A DNA stretch of 13,048 nucleotides from Bacillota bacterium. GTDB lineage: Bacteria; Bacillota; Clostridia; Christensenellales; Aristaeellaceae. Below the pieces are notes generated by a model. It made no database searches. It was not told the DNA's origin and saw only the letters and a list, made by a program, of their open reading frames with translations. The position numbers were made by a program, and so were the translations under genes. Positions 6,615-12,974 of the stretch are shown in pieces; position 1 is the first letter of the stretch, and the number at the start of each line of letters is the position of its first letter. The stretch spans positions 1 to 13,048 of the forward strand of contig JAEYQQ010000167.1 of assembly GCA_023409955.1 (NCBI GenBank), given 5' to 3'.

Positions 6615-7283
6615 TGCATCCGCTAGCATATGACTTCCCTGTTCATAGCACTCCCTGACTTCGGCAAGCAGGCTGTTGTAAAACGCCGCAGCTGCTGCCT
6701 GGCGCTTTTGCGCAATCTCTTTTGCACGCACCGTATACAATGCGCCGTATACCTTTTCCAGCTTGAACCTGTACTCGTGAAAAAAGGATGGCGGCTCATT
6801 CTGCGCACCGTCCATCACTTTACCGCTGTCATCTACCGTGTACATGGGCTCCATCTCCTGCCCCTGATAGATCAGTGTTCGAGCAATGCCCAATGCACCA
6901 GCGGCATCGATTTTGTCAGCGTCAAACAAAATTTTGGCCTCCAGGCTCACAGGCGGGTGATCGTCTCTGTAGCGGTGTGTCAGTATGCAATCCCGCACAT
7001 GGGCAGCCTGTTGTTCATCCCAGCCGATGTTCACCAGGAAGTCATAGGCCATGGCACTGCCGGCTTTGGCATGACAAAGCTCTGGGTTTTCAGCCTGCAA
7101 ACCCCTTGCGACATCATGCAGAAGGCAGGCTGCAATCAATACATCCAAGTTTGCTGTTTTCTGTGTCTTTGCAATGTCCAGGGCTACAAACAATACGCGA
7201 TAAATATGCTCCTTATCATGGGCGCTGTCCTTTATCATAGATAGCATATGGTCTTCTATCAGTCTGTGCATGTTATGGTTCAA
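6603..7283 (-). CDS. HD-domain phosphohydrolase (YpgQ/YedJ-like), 226 aa
   Basis: A metal-dependent phosphohydrolase of the HD superfamily, probably cytosolic. Visible ligands are His26 (in AHDKEHIYRV), His56-Asp57 (LLHDVAR) and Asp121 (FDADKIDAAGALGIAR), with HAKAGSAMA and ILTHRYRDD between them. This arrangement and the DADK-DA-GA-GIAR segment recall Bacillus YpgQ and E. coli YedJ; YpgQ is described as a Mn-dependent dNTP pyrophosphohydrolase. The start is TTG 7283 because GGAGG (7292-7296) lies exactly eight bases upstream. The first ATG, four codons later, is too far from it. An open frame continues upstream into the MBL gene but has no support. It follows the MBL stop by 28 bases and ends the flavodoxin-led operon. 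Nucleotide-pool cleaning is the likeliest role, by family analogy only. Confidence 0.82.
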   Translation of the reverse strand: MNHNMHRLIEDHMLSMIKDSAHDKEHIYRVLFVALDIAKTQKTANLDVLIAACLLHDVARGLQAENPELCHAKAGSAMAYDFLVNIGWDEQQAAHVRDCILTHRYRDDHPPVSLEAKILFDADKIDAAGALGIARTLIYQGQEMEPMYTVDDSGKVMDGAQNEPPSFFHEYRFKLEKVYGALYTVRAKEIAQKRQAAAAAFYNSLLAEVRECYEQGSHMLADALDG

Positions 7284-7311
7284 TGTTGGCACCTCCAGAG
7301 AGCTCGCCCAT

Positions 7312-8043
7312 TCATTCCTTTGTATTGTTATAAAGCAGCTTGGATGGCGCGATACTGCCGCCGTGATAAAACACAATCGTCTCAGCATCAGATTCCAGAA
7401 GTTTCTCCAACGATCTTTGGGCAGCCTCCATATCCAGCGTAAAGGCAGGATTGGCAATGGCCGCCCTCTCATTTTCCAGCACCGCCGCATCCCCGGCAAT
7501 CAGCACCTTCTGTATGGGAAGGTACAAGGAGATATGGCCTGGCGTATGCCCCGGCGTTGCAATGACGTGAACGCCGCCGCAAAAGGGCAGCACATCACCA
7601 TCCTGCACGGTATCATCAACTGCTTGGGGCTGCACGCCCCGGAGGAGCTTGATAAAGGCCTCGCCAAAGGCCTTGTGATCATCAGGCAATTCCGCCTGCC
7701 GTTTTTCAGCCTGCGCAAGGCGCAAAGACTTTTCCCTGCCGCAGATGTAAGGCTCCTCCTCCCGGCTGGATAGCACTCGCACCTTTGGATACTTGCTTTT
7801 CAGCGCATGAAGGGCGCCCATATGGTCATGGTCATGATGGGTGATGATTACATGGGTGAGGTTTTGCAGATCCAGCCCATGGCCCAACGCCGCCTGCTCA
7901 ACGGCGGGCAAAAACCCCGAAAAGCCACAGTCCACCAGCACCATACTTTTGTCATCCACCAGCAACACAGGATGGATGGCATCGCTTACTCCGCCAAACT
8001 GGTAGGAGATATCAAGTACAATCAATGTATCCAAGAGAATCAC
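7312..8043 (-). CDS. Metallo-beta-lactamase-fold hydrolase, 243 aa
   Basis: An MBL-superfamily hydrolase, predicted to bind two metal ions in the cytosol. The ligand set is complete: THHDHDH (HxHxDH), the His of ATPGHTPGH, the Asp of LIAGDA and the late His of FYHGG. The domain size fits the lactonase/glyoxalase II-like group rather than true beta-lactamases; there is no signal peptide. The annotated start is GTG 8043, whose GTGA overlaps the TGA of the preceding tandem-GNAT gene, implying translational coupling. The ribosome site AAAGGTGA is very close to this codon, so TTG 8034, three codons later, is a real alternative. Substrate is unknown: thioesters, lactones and phosphodiesters are all found in this superfamily. 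Confidence 0.85.
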   Translation of the reverse strand: MILLDTLIVLDISYQFGGVSDAIHPVLLVDDKSMVLVDCGFSGFLPAVEQAALGHGLDLQNLTHVIITHHDHDHMGALHALKSKYPKVRVLSSREEEPYICGREKSLRLAQAEKRQAELPDDHKAFGEAFIKLLRGVQPQAVDDTVQDGDVLPFCGGVHVIATPGHTPGHISLYLPIQKVLIAGDAAVLENERAAIANPAFTLDMEAAQRSLEKLLESDAETIVFYHGGSIAPSKLLYNNTKE

Positions 8044-8909
8044 TCACCTTTTTCTTGTGAAGGTACAAGGGGCAGCAGCATTTCATACTGGCTGACATGG
8101 GCAGTAAAGCCCGATGCCAGCAGGAAATCGATGATATGCTTTTCCCCTGCTTCGATATTTAGTACCCCGATGGTGCCAGACTCCGTGGCCTTGGCAAGCC
8201 ACCATAGGATGCTCCTGCCAATCCCGCTGCGCCTGTGGGCCCTGCTAACCGCCAGTTGCGGAATGTCCCCCGACTTTTTGTCAATCAGGCCGTAGCCGAT
8301 AATCTCATCCCCTGCCTTGGCAGCAACGCAGGCAAAGGCGTCACGCAGGGCGTGGACAGATGCCATAGCGTTTTGCCAGGAGGGGTCAAAGTCCCAGAAG
8401 CTTTTCAGCGGATCAAGGTCAAGATCATCTATACGTACTACGCAACCAACAGACCCTGCGGCCAGTTGCTCCTTATTGCAACGAAAGCAGGCAAACTCCC
8501 GCTGCACCGCAAACCCCTGCTTTTGGTACAGCGAGAATGCCGATTCGTTGACGGTGAGCACTTCCAGCAAATATTGCGCTATGTGCATATCAAAGAGCAA
8601 TGCCTTGATTTTCTTAAGTATGCTGCTTGTAATTCCCTGCCTTCTGTATGATGGCACCACACCTGTGCCAAGATCATAGGCAGTTGGCTTACCCTTCCAT
8701 TCCCGCAGCCCGTTTAGTACAAATCCCACCAGTTCAGCACCATCAAAGGCGCCCATGGAGGCATCCGGGCAAAAGCCCCTGCGTATTAGCATTTGCTCAA
8801 AGCGCCAGAAGGGTAGATCCATTTTCACCTGATAATCGGAAAAGGCATCTACAAATGCTTGATGAATCCTATCAAGCGGAGTATCCTTCAACGTACGGTA
8901 TTCGATCAT
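8040..8909 (-). CDS. Second tandem GNAT-domain acetyltransferase, 289 aa
   Basis: A protein with two GNAT domains, predicted to be cytosolic. The N-terminal domain has the acetyl-CoA loop GVVPSYRRQGITSSIL (about residues 83-98), followed by VLTVNESAFSLYQKQGF, a classic end of the GNAT fold. The C-terminal domain has LAVSRAHRRSGIGRSILWWL near residue 220 and a shortened final strand region. A Trp-rich junction (SFWDFDPSWQ) lies between them. ATG 8909 has a strong AAAAGGAG site. The gene lies 40 bases after the flavodoxin-like gene and overlaps the MBL gene by four bases (GTGA). It is similar in architecture to the 3093-4070 protein, but the two are too different by eye to call a recent duplication. 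Substrate unknown. Confidence 0.82.
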   Translation of the reverse strand: MIEYRTLKDTPLDRIHQAFVDAFSDYQVKMDLPFWRFEQMLIRRGFCPDASMGAFDGAELVGFVLNGLREWKGKPTAYDLGTGVVPSYRRQGITSSILKKIKALLFDMHIAQYLLEVLTVNESAFSLYQKQGFAVQREFACFRCNKEQLAAGSVGCVVRIDDLDLDPLKSFWDFDPSWQNAMASVHALRDAFACVAAKAGDEIIGYGLIDKKSGDIPQLAVSRAHRRSGIGRSILWWLAKATESGTIGVLNIEAGEKHIIDFLLASGFTAHVSQYEMLLPLVPSQEKGE

Positions 8910-8949
8910 TTGTAAAGCTCCTTTTATTAAATAGGCAATGGCCCAGGAT

Positions 8950-9390
8950 TCAAACCTTTATTTTTTTTGATACAACGTTTGTCAAGACATCTTTGCATTC
9001 TGTCACCCGGCAGCCTGTTTTCTTCACCAGCTCAATGGTACCTTCCCGGCTTTTGGGCGTTCCACCGCTGGCTGAGCAAAGGATGATTTCCACATCCTTG
9101 CCGCTGGGCAATTGCCGGACAATGGCATTGAAGGCCGGCGCCGGATACCCTGCCCACACCGGACAGCAGATAATGATCTTATCGTATTCCGTAAGGTTGA
9201 TCTTGATGGGCTTAATGGCGGATGCCATACGGCGCATGGCTTGGTAGCTGCCACGAACATATACGCCAAAGGAACTACGGCTGCCTTCTTCCTCAACCCG
9301 GCAGACCACTGCCCCAAGATCCTTTGCCAAGCGCTCCGCTTCCTTTTTAGTTGTTCCGCCAAAGGTAAAGTATACGACCGCGGTTTTCAT
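8950..9390 (-). CDS. Flavodoxin-like protein, 146 aa
   Basis: A short flavodoxin-fold protein that should bind FMN and carry electrons or act as a small NAD(P)H-quinone-type reductase. The N-terminal strand and phosphate loop VVYFTFGGTTKKEAERLA (about residues 5-22) fit the T/S-x-T/G-G-x-T pattern. The second FMN-contact region is CCPVWAGYPAPAF (about residues 75-87), and SASGGTPKS lies where the third loop is expected. ATG 9390 has an ideal AAGGAGG site. It is the first gene of a four-gene minus-strand operon (flavodoxin, tandem GNAT, MBL, HD). I found no convincing promoter just upstream; a weak TGTAAT -10 is possible. Its physiological partner is not evident. Confidence 0.85.
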   Translation of the reverse strand: MKTAVVYFTFGGTTKKEAERLAKDLGAVVCRVEEEGSRSSFGVYVRGSYQAMRRMASAIKPIKINLTEYDKIIICCPVWAGYPAPAFNAIVRQLPSGKDVEIILCSASGGTPKSREGTIELVKKTGCRVTECKDVLTNVVSKKIKV

Positions 9391-9548
9391 ACGCTGCCTC
9401 CTTCAATTTGGTTTCATATTATTTCCATTCGCATTGACACTTTCCCTGCTGACCATTGGTTTCTTTTTGTATCATTACACTGCCTAGCAGCGTGCCAAAC
9501 CAAGCCAATGACAAGCAGATAGAGGAATTAATCCGCCCACTGCCGAAA

Positions 9549-9577
9549 TTGACATTACATGACTTGAATGTAATAAT
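9549..9577 (+). promoter_or_regulatory. Promoter with internal palindrome ahead of the DUF402 gene
   Basis: TTGACA (9549-9554), a 17-base spacer and AATAAT (9572-9577) form a good sigma-A promoter. ATTACAT (9554-9560) and ATGTAAT (9568-9574) are a perfect 7-bp inverted repeat with a 7-base centre. They fill the space between -35 and -10, a typical repressor position. The regulator is not identifiable. Confidence 0.6.
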
Positions 9578-9629
9578 GCAACCGCGTAAAGAAGATGGCT
9601 GTTTATTCAGCAGCATAGGGGGAAACGCT

Positions 9630-10184
9630 GTGAGTATGCGCGTAAAAACCTTGTCCCGCACCAATTGGGAAAGGGTCACCAAAAGAAAATATGCTCGTAT
9701 GGACATATGTGATGAGCAGTTAAATGGTCAGGCATCGCTAATATTGATTGAAGATATTACAGCGCCCCTAAGCAAAACTTATGACGGCATCCCCGTGACC
9801 ATTGTGGACCGGGGCTATTGCTGGCTGCAGCTTGCCCCCAAGGACAAAACCTATTGGCTGACGGTGCAGATCGACGATGCCGAGAACATCGTATCCTACT
9901 ATTTCGACATTACTGATCACAATGTGCTGGAAAGCAGCGGCGATTCATACTTTTACGACTTGTATCTGGATGTGGTGCTTTTACCGAACGGACGCCTGTT
10001 TCTCTTGGATGAGGATGAGCTTCTGGAAGCCTTGCAGCAAGGTGTGATTACCAAAGCTCAATTTGATATGGCCTATGAAACAGCCCGGCTGCTGCTTAAC
10101 AGCCTGCCGGGAAGCCTTAAGGAACTGCACGAATACTGTCTTTGGATAACAAAAAAGCTGAAGCAAAGGCTTACAGAAGCATAG
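9630..10184 (+). CDS. DUF402-domain protein (nucleotide phosphatase-like), 184 aa
   Basis: A soluble protein of the DUF402 family, which includes the fosfomycin-pathway hydrolase FomD and the S. aureus nucleoside di/triphosphatase Ntdp. The N-terminal half is an OB-like barrel (YDGIPVTIVDRGYCWLQLA). The family core follows: YYFDIT, then YLDVVLLPNGRLFLLDEDEL with its acidic, probably metal-binding residues, then a helical C terminus (ITKAQFDMAYETARLLL). GTG 9630 is preferred because GGGGG (9618-9622) lies seven bases upstream; ATG 9636, two codons later, is an alternative. The frame stays open upstream to 9456, but that stretch contains the promoter and is not coding. It has its own promoter, divergent from the flavodoxin-led operon and convergent with thyA-folA. 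Confidence 0.85.
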   Translation: MSMRVKTLSRTNWERVTKRKYARMDICDEQLNGQASLILIEDITAPLSKTYDGIPVTIVDRGYCWLQLAPKDKTYWLTVQIDDAENIVSYYFDITDHNVLESSGDSYFYDLYLDVVLLPNGRLFLLDEDELLEALQQGVITKAQFDMAYETARLLLNSLPGSLKELHEYCLWITKKLKQRLTEA

Positions 10185-10232
10185 CAAAAGCCCATGGAAT
10201 GCATTAATCCTTATACAGCCTATCAACCCCAA

Positions 10233-10258
10233 AAGGCCCGGTGGATTCATTTGGCCTT
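10233..10258. terminator. Possible weak bidirectional terminator between the DUF402 gene and folA
   Basis: AAGGCC (10233-10238) pairs with GGCCTT (10253-10258). On the minus strand the second arm runs into a short T-run (GGCCTTTT), and on the plus strand it is followed by a T-rich stretch. The stem is only six base pairs with a 14-base loop, so support is weak. The rest of the 223-base gap between the convergent stops holds no recognisable gene. Confidence 0.3.
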
Positions 10259-10407
10259 ATCTTTCTTTGCACTGCAGAAGGTGAACCCAAGGCGACCGGC
10301 GATGATACCGCAGCGTCATTTTGTGAGCCTTAGCGAACTGAACTGGCCCGTGATGCAGGTTCATTTTCTGACATCGACAAGCCGGCAATACTAATGTATT
10401 TGAAGAA

Positions 10408-10956
10408 TCAACTGCCTTGATTTAAAGAAGCTTCAGGAGCGGAAGAAGCCTCCGGCCACTTCACGACAGCGTTATTTTCATACACACAGTAAGTAAAGCG
10501 TATGCCATGATTCTCCTTCACATCAGATTCAGATAACAACACCCAATTATCATCGTTATCTATATCAGGAAAGAACTTGTCTGCAGGCACAGCACATTGT
10601 ACTTTGGTAATGTAGGCTTTATGGCAATACTCAAGTAGTTGGGCATATACCGCTGCGCCGCCGATGACAAAAACATCATCACTGCTGTATGGTGCAATGG
10701 TTTGAAACAAGGCTGCCAGGGTATGGCAGACGATGACACCCTCCGCATCTATGTCCTGATTTCTGGTCAGTACAATGTTGGTGCGGCCCGGCAGGGGCTT
10801 TGCACCGGGCAAGGCTTTGAGCGTGCTATGGCCCATGATCACCACCTTGCCCAAGGTCATCTGTTTGAAATATTTCAAGTCATCAGGGAGCTTGTACAGC
10901 AAGTTACCTTTGAGTCCAATTCCGTTTTTCTCATCAATTGCTACAATCAAGTTCAT
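10408..10956 (-). CDS. folA: Dihydrofolate reductase, 182 aa
   Basis: DHFR reduces dihydrofolate to tetrahydrofolate with NADPH and is the target of trimethoprim. The motifs lie in the usual order: IVAIDEKNGIG at the N terminus, LPDDLKYFK with catalytic Asp26, VVIMGHSTLKALPG, PLPGRTNIVLT with the folate-binding Arg58, VFVIGGAAVY, and AYITKV. The nearly invariant Trp before the catalytic acid (Trp22 in E. coli) is Tyr21 here. The protein is about 20 residues longer than the usual 160, owing to a Ser/Glu-rich C-terminal tail. ATG 10956 is chosen because AAAGGAG lies eight bases upstream. ATG 10962 is too close to the site, and earlier codons lie inside thyA. It starts 13 bases after the thyA stop, so the two are co-transcribed. 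Confidence 0.93.
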   Translation of the reverse strand: MNLIVAIDEKNGIGLKGNLLYKLPDDLKYFKQMTLGKVVIMGHSTLKALPGAKPLPGRTNIVLTRNQDIDAEGVIVCHTLAALFQTIAPYSSDDVFVIGGAAVYAQLLEYCHKAYITKVQCAVPADKFFPDIDNDDNWVLLSESDVKENHGIRFTYCVYENNAVVKWPEASSAPEASLNQGS

Positions 10957-10969
10957 ATGCATTACTCCT

Positions 10970-11800
10970 TTACAGGGCAACAGGGATCTGCCTGCCCAGC
11001 TTGTGAGCCTGATATCCCGTAAGCTGAAAATCCTCCACGGTAAACGCGTAAAAATCCTTTACCGCTGGATTCATTACAAAGGCAGGGGCAGGATAAGGCT
11101 GCTTTTCCAGCAACTCCTTAACAAGCGGGATGTGCCGGTCGTAGATATGGGCATCGGCGATGACATGTACAAGCTCCCCCGCTTGCAAGCCGCTGACCTG
11201 GGCAAACATATGCAACAGCACAGCGTACTGGCACACATTCCAATTGTTTGCCACCAGCATGTCTTGAGAGCGCTGATTCAAAATGGCATTGATTCGTCCG
11301 TTTTGAACATTAAACGTCATGCTGTAAGCGCAGGGGTACAGCTGCATTTCAGACAAATCCTGATGGTTATAGATGTTGGTAATCATTCGCCGGGAGGAAG
11401 GATTGTGCTTTAAGTCATACAGCACCCTGTCCACCTGGTCAAACCAGCCCTCTTTGTATTTGTGCCGGATGCCCAGTTGATACCCGTAGGCTTTGCCGAT
11501 GGTACCCTTTTCATCGGCCCAGGCATCCCAGATGTGGCTGTTTAAGTCTGCCAACCGATTGGATTTCTTTTGCCAGATCCAGAGTATTTCATCTACACAG
11601 GCACGCAGATTGGTTTTGCGCAATGTCAGCGCCGGAAATTCCTTGGTAAGGTCGTACCGATTGACAATGCCAAACCGCTTGATGGTATGGGCGGGGGTTC
11701 CATCCGGCCAGCGGGTGCGAACAGTTTCATGGGTGTCATAGGTGCCGTTGATAAGTATATCCCGGCAGTTGGATAGGAAGATTTCATCGGCCTGGCTCAT
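10970..11800 (-). CDS. thyA: Thymidylate synthase, 276 aa
   Basis: ThyA methylates dUMP to dTMP with methylene-tetrahydrofolate, yielding dihydrofolate that DHFR, encoded next, recycles. Recognisable features are SHIWDAWADEKG, SSRRMI (the paired phosphate-binding Arg), the nucleophile Cys157 in LYPCAYS, NQRSQDM, NNWNVCQY (the dUMP-binding Asn) and DAHIYDRH. The usual Pro-Cys-His is Pro-Cys-Ala, and the following Gln-Phe is Thr-Phe. I recall this pattern from clostridial ThyA proteins, and all other key residues are kept. ATG 11800 is chosen, with GAGG eight bases upstream; GTG 11809 would overlap the ribosome site. A promoter lies at 11839-11867, and a leader hairpin covers the ribosome site. 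Length matches the family (E. coli 264 aa). Confidence 0.94.
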   Translation of the reverse strand: MSQADEIFLSNCRDILINGTYDTHETVRTRWPDGTPAHTIKRFGIVNRYDLTKEFPALTLRKTNLRACVDEILWIWQKKSNRLADLNSHIWDAWADEKGTIGKAYGYQLGIRHKYKEGWFDQVDRVLYDLKHNPSSRRMITNIYNHQDLSEMQLYPCAYSMTFNVQNGRINAILNQRSQDMLVANNWNVCQYAVLLHMFAQVSGLQAGELVHVIADAHIYDRHIPLVKELLEKQPYPAPAFVMNPAVKDFYAFTVEDFQLTGYQAHKLGRQIPVAL

Positions 11801-11805
11801 CACAT

Positions 11806-11834
11806 TCACCTCAAAAAACGGAACTTGGAGGTGA
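11806..11834 (-). promoter_or_regulatory. Hairpin that masks the thyA ribosome binding site
   Basis: On the minus strand TCACCTC (11834-11828) pairs perfectly with GAGGTGA (11812-11806), leaving a 15-base loop. The second arm contains the thyA Shine-Dalgarno GAGG. The first arm begins at or just before the predicted transcript 5' end, so up to two pairs might be lost. The fold would lower translation unless opened. Confidence 0.5.
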
Positions 11835-11838
11835 GTTA

Positions 11839-11867
11839 AGGGTATGTGAAAAACCTTGGATTGTCAA
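11839..11867 (-). promoter_or_regulatory. Promoter of the thyA-folA operon
   Basis: A perfect TTGACA (11867-11862) is followed by a 17-base spacer and TACCCT (11844-11839), which matches TATAAT at only three positions. Transcription would start near 11832, leaving a leader of about 32 nt. The weak -10 suggests low basal expression or an activator. Confidence 0.55.
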
Positions 11868-12005
11868 GGCCATTCCCATTAAATCATGGGTTATGTACAG
11901 ATCACATTTCCCGGATCACTATCAAGTTTTGATTGATGTTATACTTTTCAATGTACGTCTTCATTAGCATGGTTAATCCCCATACCGATGCATTCATTCC
12001 CCAGC

Positions 12006-12044
12006 AAAACAGCGTCCGCTTCCCATAATGGGAAACGAACGCTG
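12006..12044 (-). terminator. Distal 17-bp hairpin terminator
   Basis: The sequence 12010-12044 folds into 17 paired bases around a one-base centre, so the real loop is larger. On the minus strand every pair is Watson-Crick or G-U; on the plus strand two positions become C-A mismatches. Four T follow on the minus strand (12009-12006). It therefore acts, if at all, on minus-strand RNA, as a backup terminator after the 12054-12072 hairpin. Confidence 0.55.
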
Positions 12045-12053
12045 CAGGCTATC

Positions 12054-12072
12054 AAAAAACCTCTCGGGAGGT
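12054..12072 (-). terminator. Intrinsic terminator after the peptidoglycan-binding-domain gene
   Basis: On the minus strand ACCTC-CCGA-GAGGT is followed directly by a T-run (complement of AAAAAA at 12054-12059). The stem is short (5 bp) but compact and well placed, 60 bases past the stop. It is preceded by a separate 10-bp hairpin at 12073-12096. Confidence 0.6.
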
Positions 12073-12096
12073 ATTGGAGGGCGGAAGCCCTCCAAT
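12073..12096 (-). repeat. 10-bp perfect hairpin between stop codon and terminator
   Basis: ATTGGAGGGC (12073-12082) pairs with GCCCTCCAAT (12087-12096) around a four-base loop. It lies immediately upstream, in the minus-strand transcript, of the terminator hairpin and may stack on it. Confidence 0.6.
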
Positions 12097-12131
12097 TTCA
12101 GATGGAAAACATATAGCCGCCAAACAAGCTC

Positions 12132-12974
12132 TTAATAGCATAATTCACACGCCGTTAGTTTTCTATTTCCCGCTTCAGATTTTTTGATTTGCTTAGGCTT
12201 TACCATGTCGCTGCAGTTGGGGTCGTTATGATATACCGTGCCATTGTCCACCACCCAAACAAAGGGGTCGGTGTCTTCTTTGGCTGTTCCGCTGTACAAA
12301 AGGGTCAGCGTTTTTTCCCCTGCAACGCCATCGGCATCCAGGCTGTTCACCTTTTGGAAGGCCCGTACAGCCTCCTTGGTGCCATTGCCGAAATCGCCGT
12401 CATCCTTGCCCAGGGCCAAGTAGCCCAGGTCTATGAGCATTCCCTGCATGCTTTTCACTTCATTGCCGTTCATGCCCTGCTTTAAAAGCGTATAGCTTGG
12501 TACAGGTGTTGGGGTAGGTGTGGGGGTGACATACGGCGTGGGGCTGGGACTGGGAGTTATGACAGGCGCATGGGAGGGTTCATCGGATGGGGCAGTATAT
12601 CCCGATACGCCGCTGCTGTAATTCATGACAGGGGTATCATCCCCTTTATTTGGGTCTAAGGTGATATCCCCGGGATCACGGTAGTTAAGCGCAATGGCCA
12701 TAATGGCAAAGACCGCCAGGGCCGCCAAGACCCAGGGTGCAATCTTTTTAATGGCCGCCATGTATCCGCCATGGGTTTCAAAGGCATCCGCAGCCCCATG
12801 AAAATGATAGCTTTTGCGGCGAGCCGGCTGTTGCATTTCATCGCTGTAGGATTCATCCTCCATGGATGATTGCATTTTCTCTGCTCCGCCAACAGGTATA
12901 GCGCCGATGACGACCCGCTTGGCCTCTCGCTCCTGTTTTGCTCCTTTGGATTTGAAAAGCTTTTGTATGCCCAT
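12132..12974 (-). CDS. Membrane-anchored protein with peptidoglycan-binding domain and Cys-rich C terminus, 280 aa
   Basis: A single-pass membrane protein. Residues 1-78 are basic and polar and would be cytoplasmic. Residues about 79-97 (IAPWVLAALAVFAIMAIAL) form one transmembrane helix, with the remainder outside. A Pro/Ser/Thr-rich linker (about 133-160, including TPTPTPTP) leads to a PG_binding_1 domain (about 162-228). That domain shows GMNGNEVKSMQ, LGYL, GDFGNGTKEAVRAFQ and GVAGEKT. The last 45 residues carry VYHNDPNCSDM and ACELCY: His249, Cys254, Cys276 and Cys279 could form a small metal site. This tail resembles C-terminal mini-domains seen in other clostridial wall proteins. No catalytic domain is present, so it is probably a wall-attached structural or sensing protein. 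ATG 12974 follows AGGAG; the upstream promoter was not resolved. Confidence 0.82.
   Translation of the reverse strand: MGIQKLFKSKGAKQEREAKRVVIGAIPVGGAEKMQSSMEDESYSDEMQQPARRKSYHFHGAADAFETHGGYMAAIKKIAPWVLAALAVFAIMAIALNYRDPGDITLDPNKGDDTPVMNYSSGVSGYTAPSDEPSHAPVITPSPSPTPYVTPTPTPTPVPSYTLLKQGMNGNEVKSMQGMLIDLGYLALGKDDGDFGNGTKEAVRAFQKVNSLDADGVAGEKTLTLLYSGTAKEDTDPFVWVVDNGTVYHNDPNCSDMVKPKQIKKSEAGNRKLTACELCY

Larger units (their letters stand above)
11835..12131. other. Gene-free region between thyA and the peptidoglycan-binding-domain gene
   Basis: With the thyA leader, about 330 bases contain no credible coding sequence. They hold the thyA promoter (11839-11867) and three hairpins at 12010-12096. The part between 11870 and 12005 shows no recognised element. 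Confidence 0.6.

Noticed and set aside
7284..7499. N-terminal extension of the HD-domain protein into the MBL gene
   Set aside because: The extra residues are an out-of-frame reading of the MBL gene (Arg/Trp-rich, no domain), while TTG 7283 has an ideally spaced GGAGG.
7312..8043. MBL protein as a true beta-lactamase
   Set aside because: No signal peptide, and the motif spacing fits the broad lactonase/glyoxalase II-like group; resistance cannot be claimed.
8915..9430. Attempt to place a sigma-A promoter for the flavodoxin-led operon
   Set aside because: Only weak -10-like TGTAAT and TAATAT hexamers without a matching -35 were found, so no promoter is annotated.
9456..9629. Upstream extension of the DUF402 protein
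   Set aside because: The extension runs through the promoter and its palindrome; DUF402 similarity begins near the GTG at 9630.
10194..10394. Possible 66-codon plus-strand gene between the DUF402 gene and folA
   Set aside because: No ribosome binding site, no recognisable motif, and it overlaps the possible terminator; most likely chance.
10408..10956. folA as an acquired trimethoprim-resistance gene
   Set aside because: It sits in a tight operon with thyA, without integron, transposon or other mobility signals, so it appears to be the native gene.
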